64,000 nucleotides of DNA from the NCBI GenBank assembly GCA_963699015.1, contig CAVOSX010000001.1:434001-498000 (forward strand), read 5' to 3'. The notes below the pieces were generated by a model. That model saw only the letters and a program-made list of their open reading frames with translations. It made no database searches and was not told the DNA's origin. Both the position numbers and the translations under genes were made by a program. Positions within the stretch are counted from its first letter, which is position 1. Each line of letters starts with the position of its first letter. The DNA is from PALSA-505 sp963699015. Its GTDB lineage: Bacteria; Actinomycetota; Actinomycetes; Streptosporangiales; Streptosporangiaceae. Below, piece after piece: positions 8,286 to 16,255 of this stretch.

Positions 8286-9607
8286 CGGACCCGGCACCGG
8301 CTGGCGGCGGTGACCAGATGAGCGTCGTCATCGGCATCGACGTCGGATCTCGCTCGGTCCGGGTCGTCGCCGTGGACGCCGAGGGGGCGCTCGCCGGCCA
8401 GGCCGGCGCCGACTACGACCAGCGATCGCAGTACCCGGCGGGCCGTGCGGACCCGCGGTGCTGGCGCCGCGCGGTGGGGGCCGCGTTGCAGCGCCTCATC
8501 GCCCGGTGCCCGGCGGCGGCGTCCCCGGCCGCGGTAGCGGTCGGCGGGCAGAGCCCGACCGCGGTGCCCGCCGACGGCCTGGCCGTGACCTACCGCTACG
8601 CCGAGGGCATCGACGGCGGCATCACGGCCCAGCAGGTCGCCCAGTGCCGGCTGCTCGAATCGGAGCATCCAGGCGGCGAGGTCAGCCAGCTGTGGGACTG
8701 GATGCTGGCCAGCATGGGCGCGCCGCGGGCGCAGGGCAGGTGGCCCGGCGACACCGCGCTGGAACCGCTTGGCGATACCGCGACGACCGGGACCGTGGTC
8801 GGGACGGCCGACGGGTCGTGGGGGGTGCCGCGGGGCACCGCGCTGGTAGCCGGCGCACCGGATGCGCTGCTGACGTTCTGGGCCGCCGGGCTCGATGAGC
8901 TGCACCGGGCGTGCGACCCCGGCGGACGTACCGGAGGCCTGGTCGTGACGGTGCGCAGTGCCGACTGCCCGCCCGGGCTGATGCGGATGGCCAGCCCGGC
9001 CGAGGGGTGCAGCATGATCGGCGGACCGGCCTCGGCTCACGGCGCTTCGCTCGACTGGCTGGCTACCGTGACCGGCCGGCCCAGGTCGGCGCTGCTCGAG
9101 CTCGCGGCGGGCGTGCCGCCCGGCGCGCGCGGAGTGCTGTTCCTGCCCTACCTCGATGGCGAGCGCGCGCCGCGCTGGCAGCGCCGGCTGGCCGGCGAGT
9201 TCCACGGCCTGCGCGCCGATACCGGACCGGCCGAGCTGGCGCGCGCGGTGCTGGAAGGCGCGGCGTACGGGCTGGCGCACATCGGCCGCGCCCTGCGCGG
9301 CGACGGCGCGGAAATCGACGTGGTCACCTGCACCGGGGGCCCGTCGAGGAGCCGGCTGTGGTGCGAGATCAAGGCTGCGGTCCTGGGCGCGGACTTCGAC
9401 GTCCCTGACTTCACCGAGCTGTCGGCGTACGGGGCGGCGCTGGCCGCGGGCGCCGGCGCGGACTGGTGGCCGCGGCCCGGCTGCGGCGCCCTGGGCTCGT
9501 GGCCGCGACCGCAGATGACGCGGATCGACAGCGTGCCGCAGCAGGCCTACCGGGACGGGCTCGAGCGGTTCGTCAGCCTCGGCGACGCGGCCGAGGGGCG
9601 GCTGTGA
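8282..9607 (+). CDS. FGGY-family carbohydrate kinase (xylulokinase-like)
   Basis: 441 residues, somewhat shorter than typical 480-510 residue FGGY kinases. The N-terminal phosphate-1 loop GIDVGSRSVRVV, the YLDGERAP motif common in xylulokinases and the C-terminal TGGPSRSRLW ATP-site motif are present. The usual substrate-binding GQMHG segment reads GGQSPTAV, so the sugar specificity is probably not D-xylulose. It closes the main operon and is convergent with the aldehyde dehydrogenase 15 bases away. A sugar or polyol kinase among aromatic-type oxygenases is unexpected and suggests a substrate with a polyol or glycone part. Confidence 0.82.
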   Translation: MTDPAPAGGGDQMSVVIGIDVGSRSVRVVAVDAEGALAGQAGADYDQRSQYPAGRADPRCWRRAVGAALQRLIARCPAAASPAAVAVGGQSPTAVPADGLAVTYRYAEGIDGGITAQQVAQCRLLESEHPGGEVSQLWDWMLASMGAPRAQGRWPGDTALEPLGDTATTGTVVGTADGSWGVPRGTALVAGAPDALLTFWAAGLDELHRACDPGGRTGGLVVTVRSADCPPGLMRMASPAEGCSMIGGPASAHGASLDWLATVTGRPRSALLELAAGVPPGARGVLFLPYLDGERAPRWQRRLAGEFHGLRADTGPAELARAVLEGAAYGLAHIGRALRGDGAEIDVVTCTGGPSRSRLWCEIKAAVLGADFDVPDFTELSAYGAALAAGAGADWWPRPGCGALGSWPRPQMTRIDSVPQQAYRDGLERFVSLGDAAEGRL

Positions 9608-9622
9608 CCCCGCCGCGGCCGG

Positions 9623-11107
9623 TCAGATGTCGGACCAGGCCGGGATCGGGGCATCGGCCTGGAAACGCACCGACACCCGCTTGAGCCGGGTCATCGTGTC
9701 GATCGCCGCCTGGCCTGACGCCACGCCGAGGCCGCTGTCCTTGATCCCGCCGAACGGAAGCGCAGGGTCCATCAGCATGGCGGAGTTGCCCCACACCACG
9801 CCGCACTCCAGCCCTTCCGCCAGCCGGAACATCTTCCGCAGGTCGTTTGTCCAGACGTTCGCGGTCAGCCCGTAGACCGTGTCGTTGGCCAGGGCGAGCG
9901 CATCCGCCTCGGCGTCGAACTCGAGCACGGACAAGACCGGGCCGAAGATCTCCTCGCGCGCGACCCGGGCGCCGGGATCAAGGCTGGTCACCACGGTGGG
10001 CTCGACGTAGAGCCCGCGCGGGGACCGGGCAGGGCCTGCCGCGCTGCCGCCGGTGGTCAGGCGTGCACCGTCCGACCTCGCGGAGTCGAGGTAGTCGAGG
10101 ACGCGCCGGTGCTGAGCGTGCGACACCACCGGGCCGATGTGCGACGCCGGGTCGGACGGGTCGCCGACCCGGATCCGGCTGGCCAGACCGGTGAGCCGCT
10201 CCATCACCTGGTCAGCCACCGAACGCTGAACCAGCAGCCGGGTAGCGGCGCTGCAGACCTGGCCGGCGTTCTGGAAGACGCCCCAGACCGCGCCGCGGAC
10301 GGCCTCGTCGAGGTCTGCGTCCTCGAAGATGATGTTGGGGGCCTTCCCGCCGAGTTCCAGCACGACCTTCTTGAACGACGGCGCGGCGGCCGCTGCCACC
10401 GCACGCCCGCTTGCCACGCTGCCGGTGAAGTTGACCCCGGCCACCTGCGGATGGGTGACCAGGGCGTGGCCGGTGCTGCCGTCGCCAGGCACGACGTTGA
10501 TCAGCCCGGGCGGAAGGCCGGCCGCGGTGCCCGCTTCGGCCAGCAGCAGCGCGGACCTGGGCGCTAGCTCGGAAGGCTTCACGATGACGGCGTTGCCGCA
10601 GGCCAGGGCGATCGCGACCCGCGCCACGAACATGATCGTCGGGCCGTTCCACGGCAGGATGATCCCGATGATGCCCAGCGGCTGCTTGATCGTGTAAGAC
10701 AGGTACCCCGCGGTCGCCGGGATCTGCTCGCCGGAAATCTTGTCGGCCATTCCCGCCCAGTAGCGCGCGAACTTCGCCGCTTTCGGGGTGTCATAGCGGG
10801 CGTCCCTGATCACCTTGCCCATGTCGTGCACGTCGGCGAGCGCGATCTCCTCGGTGCGGGCCAGGAATGCCTCCGTCCAGGCCCAGATCAGCTCGGCCCG
10901 GCGGCTGCCGCCCAGCGCGGCCCAGGCGCGCTGCGCCTCGGTCGCGGCGGTCACGGCGGCGTCGATCTCGGCCTGGCCGCCTAGCGCGATCCGCGCCACG
11001 GTCTGCCCGGTGGCGGGGTCGATCGAGTCGAACAGCGGGGCACCAGACGGCGACTGGCGCTCCCCGGCTATGAACGGGCCGTATGTCGGCTCGGCAAGCT
11101 GCTTCAC
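9623..11107 (-). CDS. aldehyde dehydrogenase (second copy)
   Basis: 494 residues. The open frame runs further upstream, but the GTG at 11107 with AAGGAG four bases away is the natural start and gives a normal ALDH length. N154 (LPWNGP), K177 (VKPSE), E251 (LELGGK) and C285 (GQVCSA) are all present. It is distinct from the first ALDH, so a different aldehyde is likely. It is divergent from the HD-domain oxygenase with operator site 3 between them. Confidence 0.9.
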   Translation of the reverse strand: MKQLAEPTYGPFIAGERQSPSGAPLFDSIDPATGQTVARIALGGQAEIDAAVTAATEAQRAWAALGGSRRAELIWAWTEAFLARTEEIALADVHDMGKVIRDARYDTPKAAKFARYWAGMADKISGEQIPATAGYLSYTIKQPLGIIGIILPWNGPTIMFVARVAIALACGNAVIVKPSELAPRSALLLAEAGTAAGLPPGLINVVPGDGSTGHALVTHPQVAGVNFTGSVASGRAVAAAAAPSFKKVVLELGGKAPNIIFEDADLDEAVRGAVWGVFQNAGQVCSAATRLLVQRSVADQVMERLTGLASRIRVGDPSDPASHIGPVVSHAQHRRVLDYLDSARSDGARLTTGGSAAGPARSPRGLYVEPTVVTSLDPGARVAREEIFGPVLSVLEFDAEADALALANDTVYGLTANVWTNDLRKMFRLAEGLECGVVWGNSAMLMDPALPFGGIKDSGLGVASGQAAIDTMTRLKRVSVRFQADAPIPAWSDI

Positions 11108-11166
11108 TGCACTCCTTACGCTGGGCGAACCGGCCCGCTGTCTAGCTTGACAACGCCCGACGGCCG

Positions 11167-11185
11167 TACAAATATCATATGCCAA
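11167..11185. promoter_or_regulatory. operator-like site 3 in the ALDH/HD divergent promoter region
   Basis: Read on the minus strand the core at 11169-11183 is GGCATATGATATTTG. Compared with GGTATATGATGTACC (site 1) and GATATTTGATATATC (site 2), it keeps the central ATwTGATrT block but a weaker right half-site. It lies 60 bp from the ALDH start and about 110 bp from the HD gene start, so one regulator could serve both directions. Confidence 0.45.
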
Positions 11186-11294
11186 GTGCAGATCCGGGGT
11201 CCGAGGCGGGACCGAGCCGTCGCGGGTGGCCCGCTGGCAGCCCGAGCCACCGCGCCGACGCAGCCCGGCCGTGCGGGAGCAGGGGTGAGGCGAA

Positions 11295-11870
11295 ATGACG
11301 CAGCTGGCGCCAGACCACCAGTGGGCGGGCTCGATGAGCGAGCGCACTCAGGAGGAATGGGACGTCCTGACCAGCGAGTGGAAGCAGGCTCAGGACGGGC
11401 TGGCCGACCGGGTCATCGAGCACCTCGCCGGGCTCGACCAGGACAAGTCGGTCTTCCCGCTGACCCGGCTCGGCCACAGCCTGCAGGTGGCCACGCGCGC
11501 GGCCCGGGCGGGCCGCGACGACGAGTACGTCTTCTGTGCCCTGCTGCATGACATCGGGGACACGCTGGGCATCTACAACCACGCTGACCTCGGTGCCGCC
11601 GTCGTCAAGCCGTTCGTGCGGCCGTCTTATCACTGGATGGTCAGCAAGCACGACGTCTTTCAGGGCTACTTCTTCTGGCACTTCGTGGGTCGTGACCGCA
11701 ACGCCCGCGAGAAGTACCGGGGGCACCCCAACTTCGACCTGACCGCGGAGTTCTGCGAGGACTACGACCAGACGGCATTCGACGTAAACTACGCCAACAT
11801 GCCGCTCGAGGAGTTCCGGCCGCTGGTCCGCGATCTCATGTCGCGGCCCTGGGCGCACCGGAATGCCTGA
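11295..11870 (+). CDS. HD-domain mixed-valent diiron oxygenase-like protein (PhnZ/TmpB/MIOX type)
   Basis: 191 residues. Metal ligands are laid out as in HD-domain oxygenases: H61 (GHSLQ), H85-D86 (LLHDIG), H96 (NHAD), H119 (SKHD) and an aspartate near 158 (YDQTAFD). The H-x-x-Q motif, the 24-residue spacing from H61 to H85, and the KYRGHP and FCEDYDQ segments resemble the PhnZ/TmpB branch, which cleaves a hydroxylated substrate made by a TauD-type enzyme, rather than phosphohydrolases. An ordinary HD phosphohydrolase cannot be excluded by eye. Context favours an oxygenase because two TauD-like genes lie in the neighbouring operon. Confidence 0.65.
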   Translation: MTQLAPDHQWAGSMSERTQEEWDVLTSEWKQAQDGLADRVIEHLAGLDQDKSVFPLTRLGHSLQVATRAARAGRDDEYVFCALLHDIGDTLGIYNHADLGAAVVKPFVRPSYHWMVSKHDVFQGYFFWHFVGRDRNAREKYRGHPNFDLTAEFCEDYDQTAFDVNYANMPLEEFRPLVRDLMSRPWAHRNA

Positions 11871-11943
11871 GTTCGGCATGCGCTCCAGGCGGGCCCCGGC
11901 CAGCTGCGTCAGCCCGGCCGCTGCGGATATGATCACCATGAGG

Positions 11944-11962
11944 CTGATATTTGATATATCAT
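11944..11962. promoter_or_regulatory. operator-like site 2 upstream of the ABC importer
   Basis: TGATAT (11945-11950) and ATATCA (11956-11961) are perfect inverted arms around TTGAT. Aligned with site 1 over 19 bases, 14 positions are identical. It sits about 115 bp before the importer ATPase start in an otherwise GC-rich gap (11871-12075), where its AT-richness stands out. It probably controls the importer together with the catabolic operon. Confidence 0.55.
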
Positions 11963-12075
11963 TGAGGTGAGAATGCGACGAGACTGCCACGCGTGGCCGA
12001 TTCCCGCGCCGGTGAACCCGGCGCAGGCCGGGACGCCCCGTCAGTTCTCGCCGGCAGGCGGCGTGAGGCACGATA

Positions 12076-12921
12076 GTGGCTGAGCTTACCGAGCGGGGCA
12101 TGGAACCGGAGACCAGCACCTCATCAGACCAGGCCGACTCGGCGCTGGTCATCGATGGCGTGTACAAGGGCTACCTCTCCGGGCGCGCCCGGGTCTCGGT
12201 GATCGAGAACGTCAGCCTGCTGGCCCCCCGCGGCCAGTTCGTTACCGTGATCGGCCCGAGCGGGTGCGGGAAGACGACCCTGCTGCGCATCGTCGCGGGC
12301 CTGCTGGAGGTCAACCGCGGTACGGTGTCGATCTTCGGTGAGTCGGTGCAGCGGGCGAGCGCCGCCAAGCACATCGGGCTGGTTCCGCAGTCGCCGGCGC
12401 TGCTGCCCTGGCGCACCGTCCTCGACAACGTCCGCCTGCCGCTGCAGGTCAACAAGAAGCCGGACTCCGACGGCTCGCGGTCGCACGCCGACCCGATCGC
12501 GGTGCTCGAGTCGTTCGGGCTGGGGCACGTGGTCAACCGGCGGCCGGCCCAGCTGTCGGGCGGGATGCAGCACCGGGTCGCGATCGCGCGCGCGTTCGTC
12601 TTCGATCCGCCCATCCTGCTGATGGACGAGCCGTTCGCCGCGGTCGACGAGCTCACCAGGGAGATGCTCCGGCACGAGCTGCTGTCGATCTGGCAGGCGA
12701 ACAAGAAGACGGTGCTGTTCGTGACGCACTCGATCTCGGAGGCGATCGCGCTCTCCGACGTGGTCGTGATCATGTCCGCGAACCCCGGCACGATCCGGAA
12801 GGTGATCCCCATCGGCCTGCCCCGGCCGCGAAACGACCTCGTCGAGACCACCGAGGAATTCCACGAGCTCGAGCGGCAGATCAGGCTCGAGCTGCGGGAC
12901 AGCTGGCGAGGCACGAAGTGA
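12076..12921 (+). CDS. ABC importer ATPase (SsuB/TauB-like)
   Basis: 281 residues from GTG with GTGAGG upstream. Walker A GPSGCGKTT, Q-loop LVPQSPALLPWRT, signature LSGGMQ, Walker B ILLMDEP and H-loop VTHS are all present. The LLPWRTVLDNV segment is typical of nitrate/sulfonate/taurine-type importer ATPases. It energises uptake with the permease (GTGA overlap) and lipoprotein that follow. An N-terminal tail of about 25 residues precedes the domain. Confidence 0.92.
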   Translation: MAELTERGMEPETSTSSDQADSALVIDGVYKGYLSGRARVSVIENVSLLAPRGQFVTVIGPSGCGKTTLLRIVAGLLEVNRGTVSIFGESVQRASAAKHIGLVPQSPALLPWRTVLDNVRLPLQVNKKPDSDGSRSHADPIAVLESFGLGHVVNRRPAQLSGGMQHRVAIARAFVFDPPILLMDEPFAAVDELTREMLRHELLSIWQANKKTVLFVTHSISEAIALSDVVVIMSANPGTIRKVIPIGLPRPRNDLVETTEEFHELERQIRLELRDSWRGTK

Positions 12922-13793
12922 GCGAACTTCCCGGTTTCGAGCTGGACGAGCGCACGGCCGCACAGCCCGGCCTGCCCGCGCTCGAACCCGCCGTCGCCGA
13001 GCCGCCGCCGCCGCGACGCGGGATGCCGGCCTGGAGCCGCCCGTCGGTGTGGCTGCCGCCGCTGGTCGCGATAGCGGTGCTGGCCGGGGCATGGCAGCTG
13101 TACGCGGTGCACAACCCGTTCGTGATCCCCACGATCCCGAAGATCTTCGACGAGCTGACGAGCCGACCTGACTTCTATCTCCGCAATGCCCTGACGACGC
13201 TGCAGGAGGCCCTGGTCGGCGCGGCGCTCGGGATGGGAATCGCCTTCCTGCTGGCCGTCGTGATGTCCTACGTCCGCATCGTCGAGCGCGCGGTCCTGCC
13301 GCTGGCGGTGATCCTCAACGTCACCCCGATCATCGCGATCGCCCCGGCGCTGGTGGTCGCGTTCGGGTTCGGCCCGACGCCGAAGTACATCATCACCGCG
13401 GTCCTGGTGTTCTTTCCCTTCCTCATCAACTCGCTCATCGGGCTTCGCTCCGCGGACCCGCTGGCGCTCGACGTGATGAAGACGCTCAACGCCTCGCACA
13501 CCGAGATCCTGTGGCGGTTGCGGCTGCCGAGCAGCCTGCCGTTCCTGTGCGCGGGCGCCCGGATCTGCGTCCCGCTCAGCCTGATCGGCGCCGTTGTCGC
13601 CGAGTTCGTGGCGGCCGGGCAGACGAACGGCCTGGGCACGCTGATCGTCACCGCGGCGTCGCTGTCCGATCTCCCGACGATCTACGCGTCGGTGGTGGTC
13701 CTCGCCGTCATCGGCATCGCCCTGTTCGTCCTGGTCGTGTTGATACAGCGGCGGCTGCTGGTCTGGCACAGCTCGGCAGCACTAACGAAGTGA
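12918..13793 (+). CDS. ABC importer permease (SsuC/TauC-like)
   Basis: 291 residues beginning with a GTG that overlaps the ATPase stop. A proline-rich cytoplasmic N-terminus of about 45 residues is followed by some six hydrophobic segments. The EAA loop that docks on the ATPase is seen as LNASHTEILWRLRLPSSLPFL. The family is binding-protein-dependent transport inner membrane proteins for sulfonate, nitrate or pyrimidine precursors. Confidence 0.92.
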   Translation: MSELPGFELDERTAAQPGLPALEPAVAEPPPPRRGMPAWSRPSVWLPPLVAIAVLAGAWQLYAVHNPFVIPTIPKIFDELTSRPDFYLRNALTTLQEALVGAALGMGIAFLLAVVMSYVRIVERAVLPLAVILNVTPIIAIAPALVVAFGFGPTPKYIITAVLVFFPFLINSLIGLRSADPLALDVMKTLNASHTEILWRLRLPSSLPFLCAGARICVPLSLIGAVVAEFVAAGQTNGLGTLIVTAASLSDLPTIYASVVVLAVIGIALFVLVVLIQRRLLVWHSSAALTK

Positions 13794-13835
13794 TGAACGC
13801 CAACTCTTGGCGCGCACAGTGAACTGGAGGTAGGC

Positions 13836-14963
13836 GTGAAACGCAGGTGGAGCGCCGGAAACGGTGCAATAAAGGGCTGCGCCCTGGTCGCAGTCGTCCT
13901 TACGGCCGCCGCCTGTGGCAGCTCGTCGGGCGGCTCGTCGTCGGCGGGCTCGTCGGGTGGCTCGTCGCCCCAGGCCGGATCGTCGGCCGCGCTGGTCAAC
14001 GCGTCGGAGTGCGCCGCCAACAAGGCGGCCGGGACGATCACGTACGTCTCGCCGTTCGGCTTCGACGCGTCGGCCGGCATCATCGACGTGTTCGCCGCGC
14101 AGAAGCTCGGCTACTTCAAGGACATGTGCCTGTCCACGAACTTCGTGACCAACTCGCAGGACTCCACCGCGCTGGTCTCGGCGGGCAAGGCTCAGGTGAC
14201 GAACGTCGGCTCGGCGGCCGACTACCTCACCGCCGTCGCCAGCGGCTCGAACATCAAGGCCGTCGCGACGTACGGCAACACGTCGGACTACTGCATTGTC
14301 ACGAACAAGGACATCACCAGCCTGCCGCAGCTCGCCGGCAAGACGCTGGGCTACCACTTCGTCAAGGAAGCGCCGGTCCTGGCGATGCTGTCGGCGGCAC
14401 ATGTCAACCTGAACCAGGTGCACTTCGTGAACACCACGAACTACGACCCGAACCAGGTGGTGCAAGGCAAGATCGACGCGGTCGGCTGCTACCAGTCCAA
14501 CGAGCCGCTGACGCTGAAGGCCGAGCACGCTCAGTTCCACGAGTTCACCCCCTCGCAGTTCCACGTGACCGGCACGTTCAACGTCCAGTTCTTCAACAAG
14601 ACATTCCTTGCCGCGCACTACGGCGCGGCGAAGGACTGGATGCGGGCGGACCTGCGCGCGGTCGAGTACTGCGAGGCCCACCAGGCGGCGTGCGTCAACA
14701 TCGAAGGTCAGTACGCCAAGCAGGCTGGCGCCGAATTCGTGACCAGCCACGAGCAGCAGGTGTGGGCCGTGGAGAGCGCCCTGGCGAAGAACCACACGCT
14801 GCCCGGGAAGGGGATCGGGGTGGAGAGCACGGCGGAATTCCAGCCTGAGGCCAACGAGCTGCTGCACTACAAGCTGGTGAAGTCCGTGCCGCCCCTATCG
14901 TCGGTCGAGGACACGACGATGGTGGCATCGCTCTACAACGGCAACAAGCTCATCTGGCCGTAA
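13836..14963 (+). CDS. ABC importer substrate-binding lipoprotein (NMT1/THI5-like)
   Basis: 375 residues from GTG with CTGGAGGT upstream. A signal peptide ends in the lipobox LTAAAC with C27, followed by a Gly/Ser-rich linker. The mature part starts with TITYVSPFGFDASAGIIDVFAAQKLGYF-like sequence of the NMT1/ThiY/SsuA fold. It should capture the substrate outside the cell for the two preceding subunits. Ligand type in this family ranges from sulfonates and aromatic acids to pyrimidines. Regulation with the catabolic operon through site 2 suggests it imports the pathway substrate. Confidence 0.9.
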   Translation: MKRRWSAGNGAIKGCALVAVVLTAAACGSSSGGSSSAGSSGGSSPQAGSSAALVNASECAANKAAGTITYVSPFGFDASAGIIDVFAAQKLGYFKDMCLSTNFVTNSQDSTALVSAGKAQVTNVGSAADYLTAVASGSNIKAVATYGNTSDYCIVTNKDITSLPQLAGKTLGYHFVKEAPVLAMLSAAHVNLNQVHFVNTTNYDPNQVVQGKIDAVGCYQSNEPLTLKAEHAQFHEFTPSQFHVTGTFNVQFFNKTFLAAHYGAAKDWMRADLRAVEYCEAHQAACVNIEGQYAKQAGAEFVTSHEQQVWAVESALAKNHTLPGKGIGVESTAEFQPEANELLHYKLVKSVPPLSSVEDTTMVASLYNGNKLIWP

Positions 14964-14989
14964 CCGTCACGCCTGCGCCGCGACGTTGT

Positions 14990-15025
14990 CGCTTCCGGGC
15001 CGGCCGTGCCGCCGGCCCGGAAGCG
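14990..15025 (+). terminator. strong hairpin after the importer operon
   Basis: A perfect 15-bp stem (14990-15004 with 15011-15025) with a 6-base loop CGTGCC, 27 bases after the binding-protein stop. There is no T-tract, as is common in high-GC actinomycetes. It probably ends or attenuates the importer transcript before the enolase-family gene. Confidence 0.6.
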
Positions 15026-15071
15026 ATGGCCGGCCGGGACCCTGCCGCCGAAGCGGAGGAGCAGCCCAACG

Positions 15072-16241
15072 ATGAAGATCACCGGCGTCACCCTCATCCC
15101 GGCCAGCTATGCCACCGATGACACGCCGCCGTTCCGGCGCTCGTTCGCGGTGCTCCGGCTCGAAACCGACGAGGGAGTGACCGGCTGGGGAGAAGCGAGC
15201 GACTGCTACGGCCACCGCTACCCGCTGACCCTCACGGCGCTGTTCGAGGAGACCGTGCAATGGCTCCTGCTCGGACGGGACCCGGTCCCGCTCGAGGACC
15301 TGATGTGGAATCTCCGCCGCACCCTGTACGCGCCGCTGGGGGCTCGCGGCCTGGTCATCCAGGCGCTGTCGGCGGTGGACATCGCGCTGTGGGACATCCG
15401 CGGGAAGCTGCTGGGGACGTCGGTCTCCGCCCTGCTGGGGCGCAAGCGCGAGACCGTGCCGCTGTACGCCGCGGGCAAGCCGGCGCTGTATGAGCCCCCG
15501 GAATCGAATGTCGATTTCTTCGCGACGCTGCTCGACCGCGGCGTCACCGCGGCCAAGGTGCGGACCGGGCGTGACCTCGGGTGGGACCGCGCGATGGTCG
15601 AACGGGTCCGCGAGCTGCTGCCGGACGACATCGAGATGTTCGTCGACGGCAAGTACAACTACACTCCGGACTCCGCGCGCCGGTTCGCGCGCGTGCTCGC
15701 GGACATCGGGGTGGAGATCTTCGAGGAGCCGATTCCCGCACTCGACCTGGACCTGGTGCGCCAGCTCGGCCGCTCCTCGCCGGTCGCGCTCGCCTACGGC
15801 GAGCACGCGTTCACCGTGCACGACTTCCGTGATCTGCTCATCCGCGCCGAAGTGCGTCACCTCGAGCCCGATGTCACCGTCTGCGGCGGGTTCACCGAGG
15901 GGATGAAGATCCTGCATCTCGCCGAGGCTCACGGCGCCCACATCGTTCCGCACTGCGGCGGTCTTACCGCGATCGGCATGGCGGCCAACCTCGCGTTCGT
16001 GTCGGCCTACGCGGATCCGACCTACTTCGAGTACGATGCGCGGCCGCACCAGCCGTTGCGCGATCAGGTGGCCCTCGGCGCGCCGTTCGCCCTGGACAAG
16101 GTGGCCGATGGCGTTCTCCCGATCCCCGCCGGGCCCGGCCTCGGGATCGAGGTGGACGAGGAGGTGTTCGCCGCCTACCCGTACGAGATCGACACCGCGA
16201 TCGCCAGCCGGTTTTCCGTGTACACCACCCCGCATATCTAG
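15072..16241 (+). CDS. enolase-superfamily protein (mandelate racemase/muconate lactonizing type)
   Basis: 389 residues from the ATG at 15072, with GGAGGAG upstream. Barrel residues can be placed: K162 (AKVRTG), metal ligands D192 (VDGKYNY), E218 or E219 (FEEP) and E244 (YGEH), and the D267/H294 dyad (LEPDVT, PHCGG) of the mandelate-racemase subgroup. Members dehydrate sugar acids or racemise hydroxy acids through an enolate. With the Ldh2-like gene 14 bases on, a sugar-acid or hydroxy-acid branch of the pathway is likely. The substrate cannot be assigned by eye. Confidence 0.85.
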   Translation: MKITGVTLIPASYATDDTPPFRRSFAVLRLETDEGVTGWGEASDCYGHRYPLTLTALFEETVQWLLLGRDPVPLEDLMWNLRRTLYAPLGARGLVIQALSAVDIALWDIRGKLLGTSVSALLGRKRETVPLYAAGKPALYEPPESNVDFFATLLDRGVTAAKVRTGRDLGWDRAMVERVRELLPDDIEMFVDGKYNYTPDSARRFARVLADIGVEIFEEPIPALDLDLVRQLGRSSPVALAYGEHAFTVHDFRDLLIRAEVRHLEPDVTVCGGFTEGMKILHLAEAHGAHIVPHCGGLTAIGMAANLAFVSAYADPTYFEYDARPHQPLRDQVALGAPFALDKVADGVLPIPAGPGLGIEVDEEVFAAYPYEIDTAIASRFSVYTTPHI

Positions 16242-16255
16242 CCAGCGCGCCGCCG

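Noticed and set aside
11295..11870. Annotating the HD protein simply as a phosphohydrolase
   Set aside because: The ligand layout (H, HD, H, H, D with an HxxQ motif) and the adjacent TauD-type genes fit the diiron oxygenase branch better, though this needs phylogeny.
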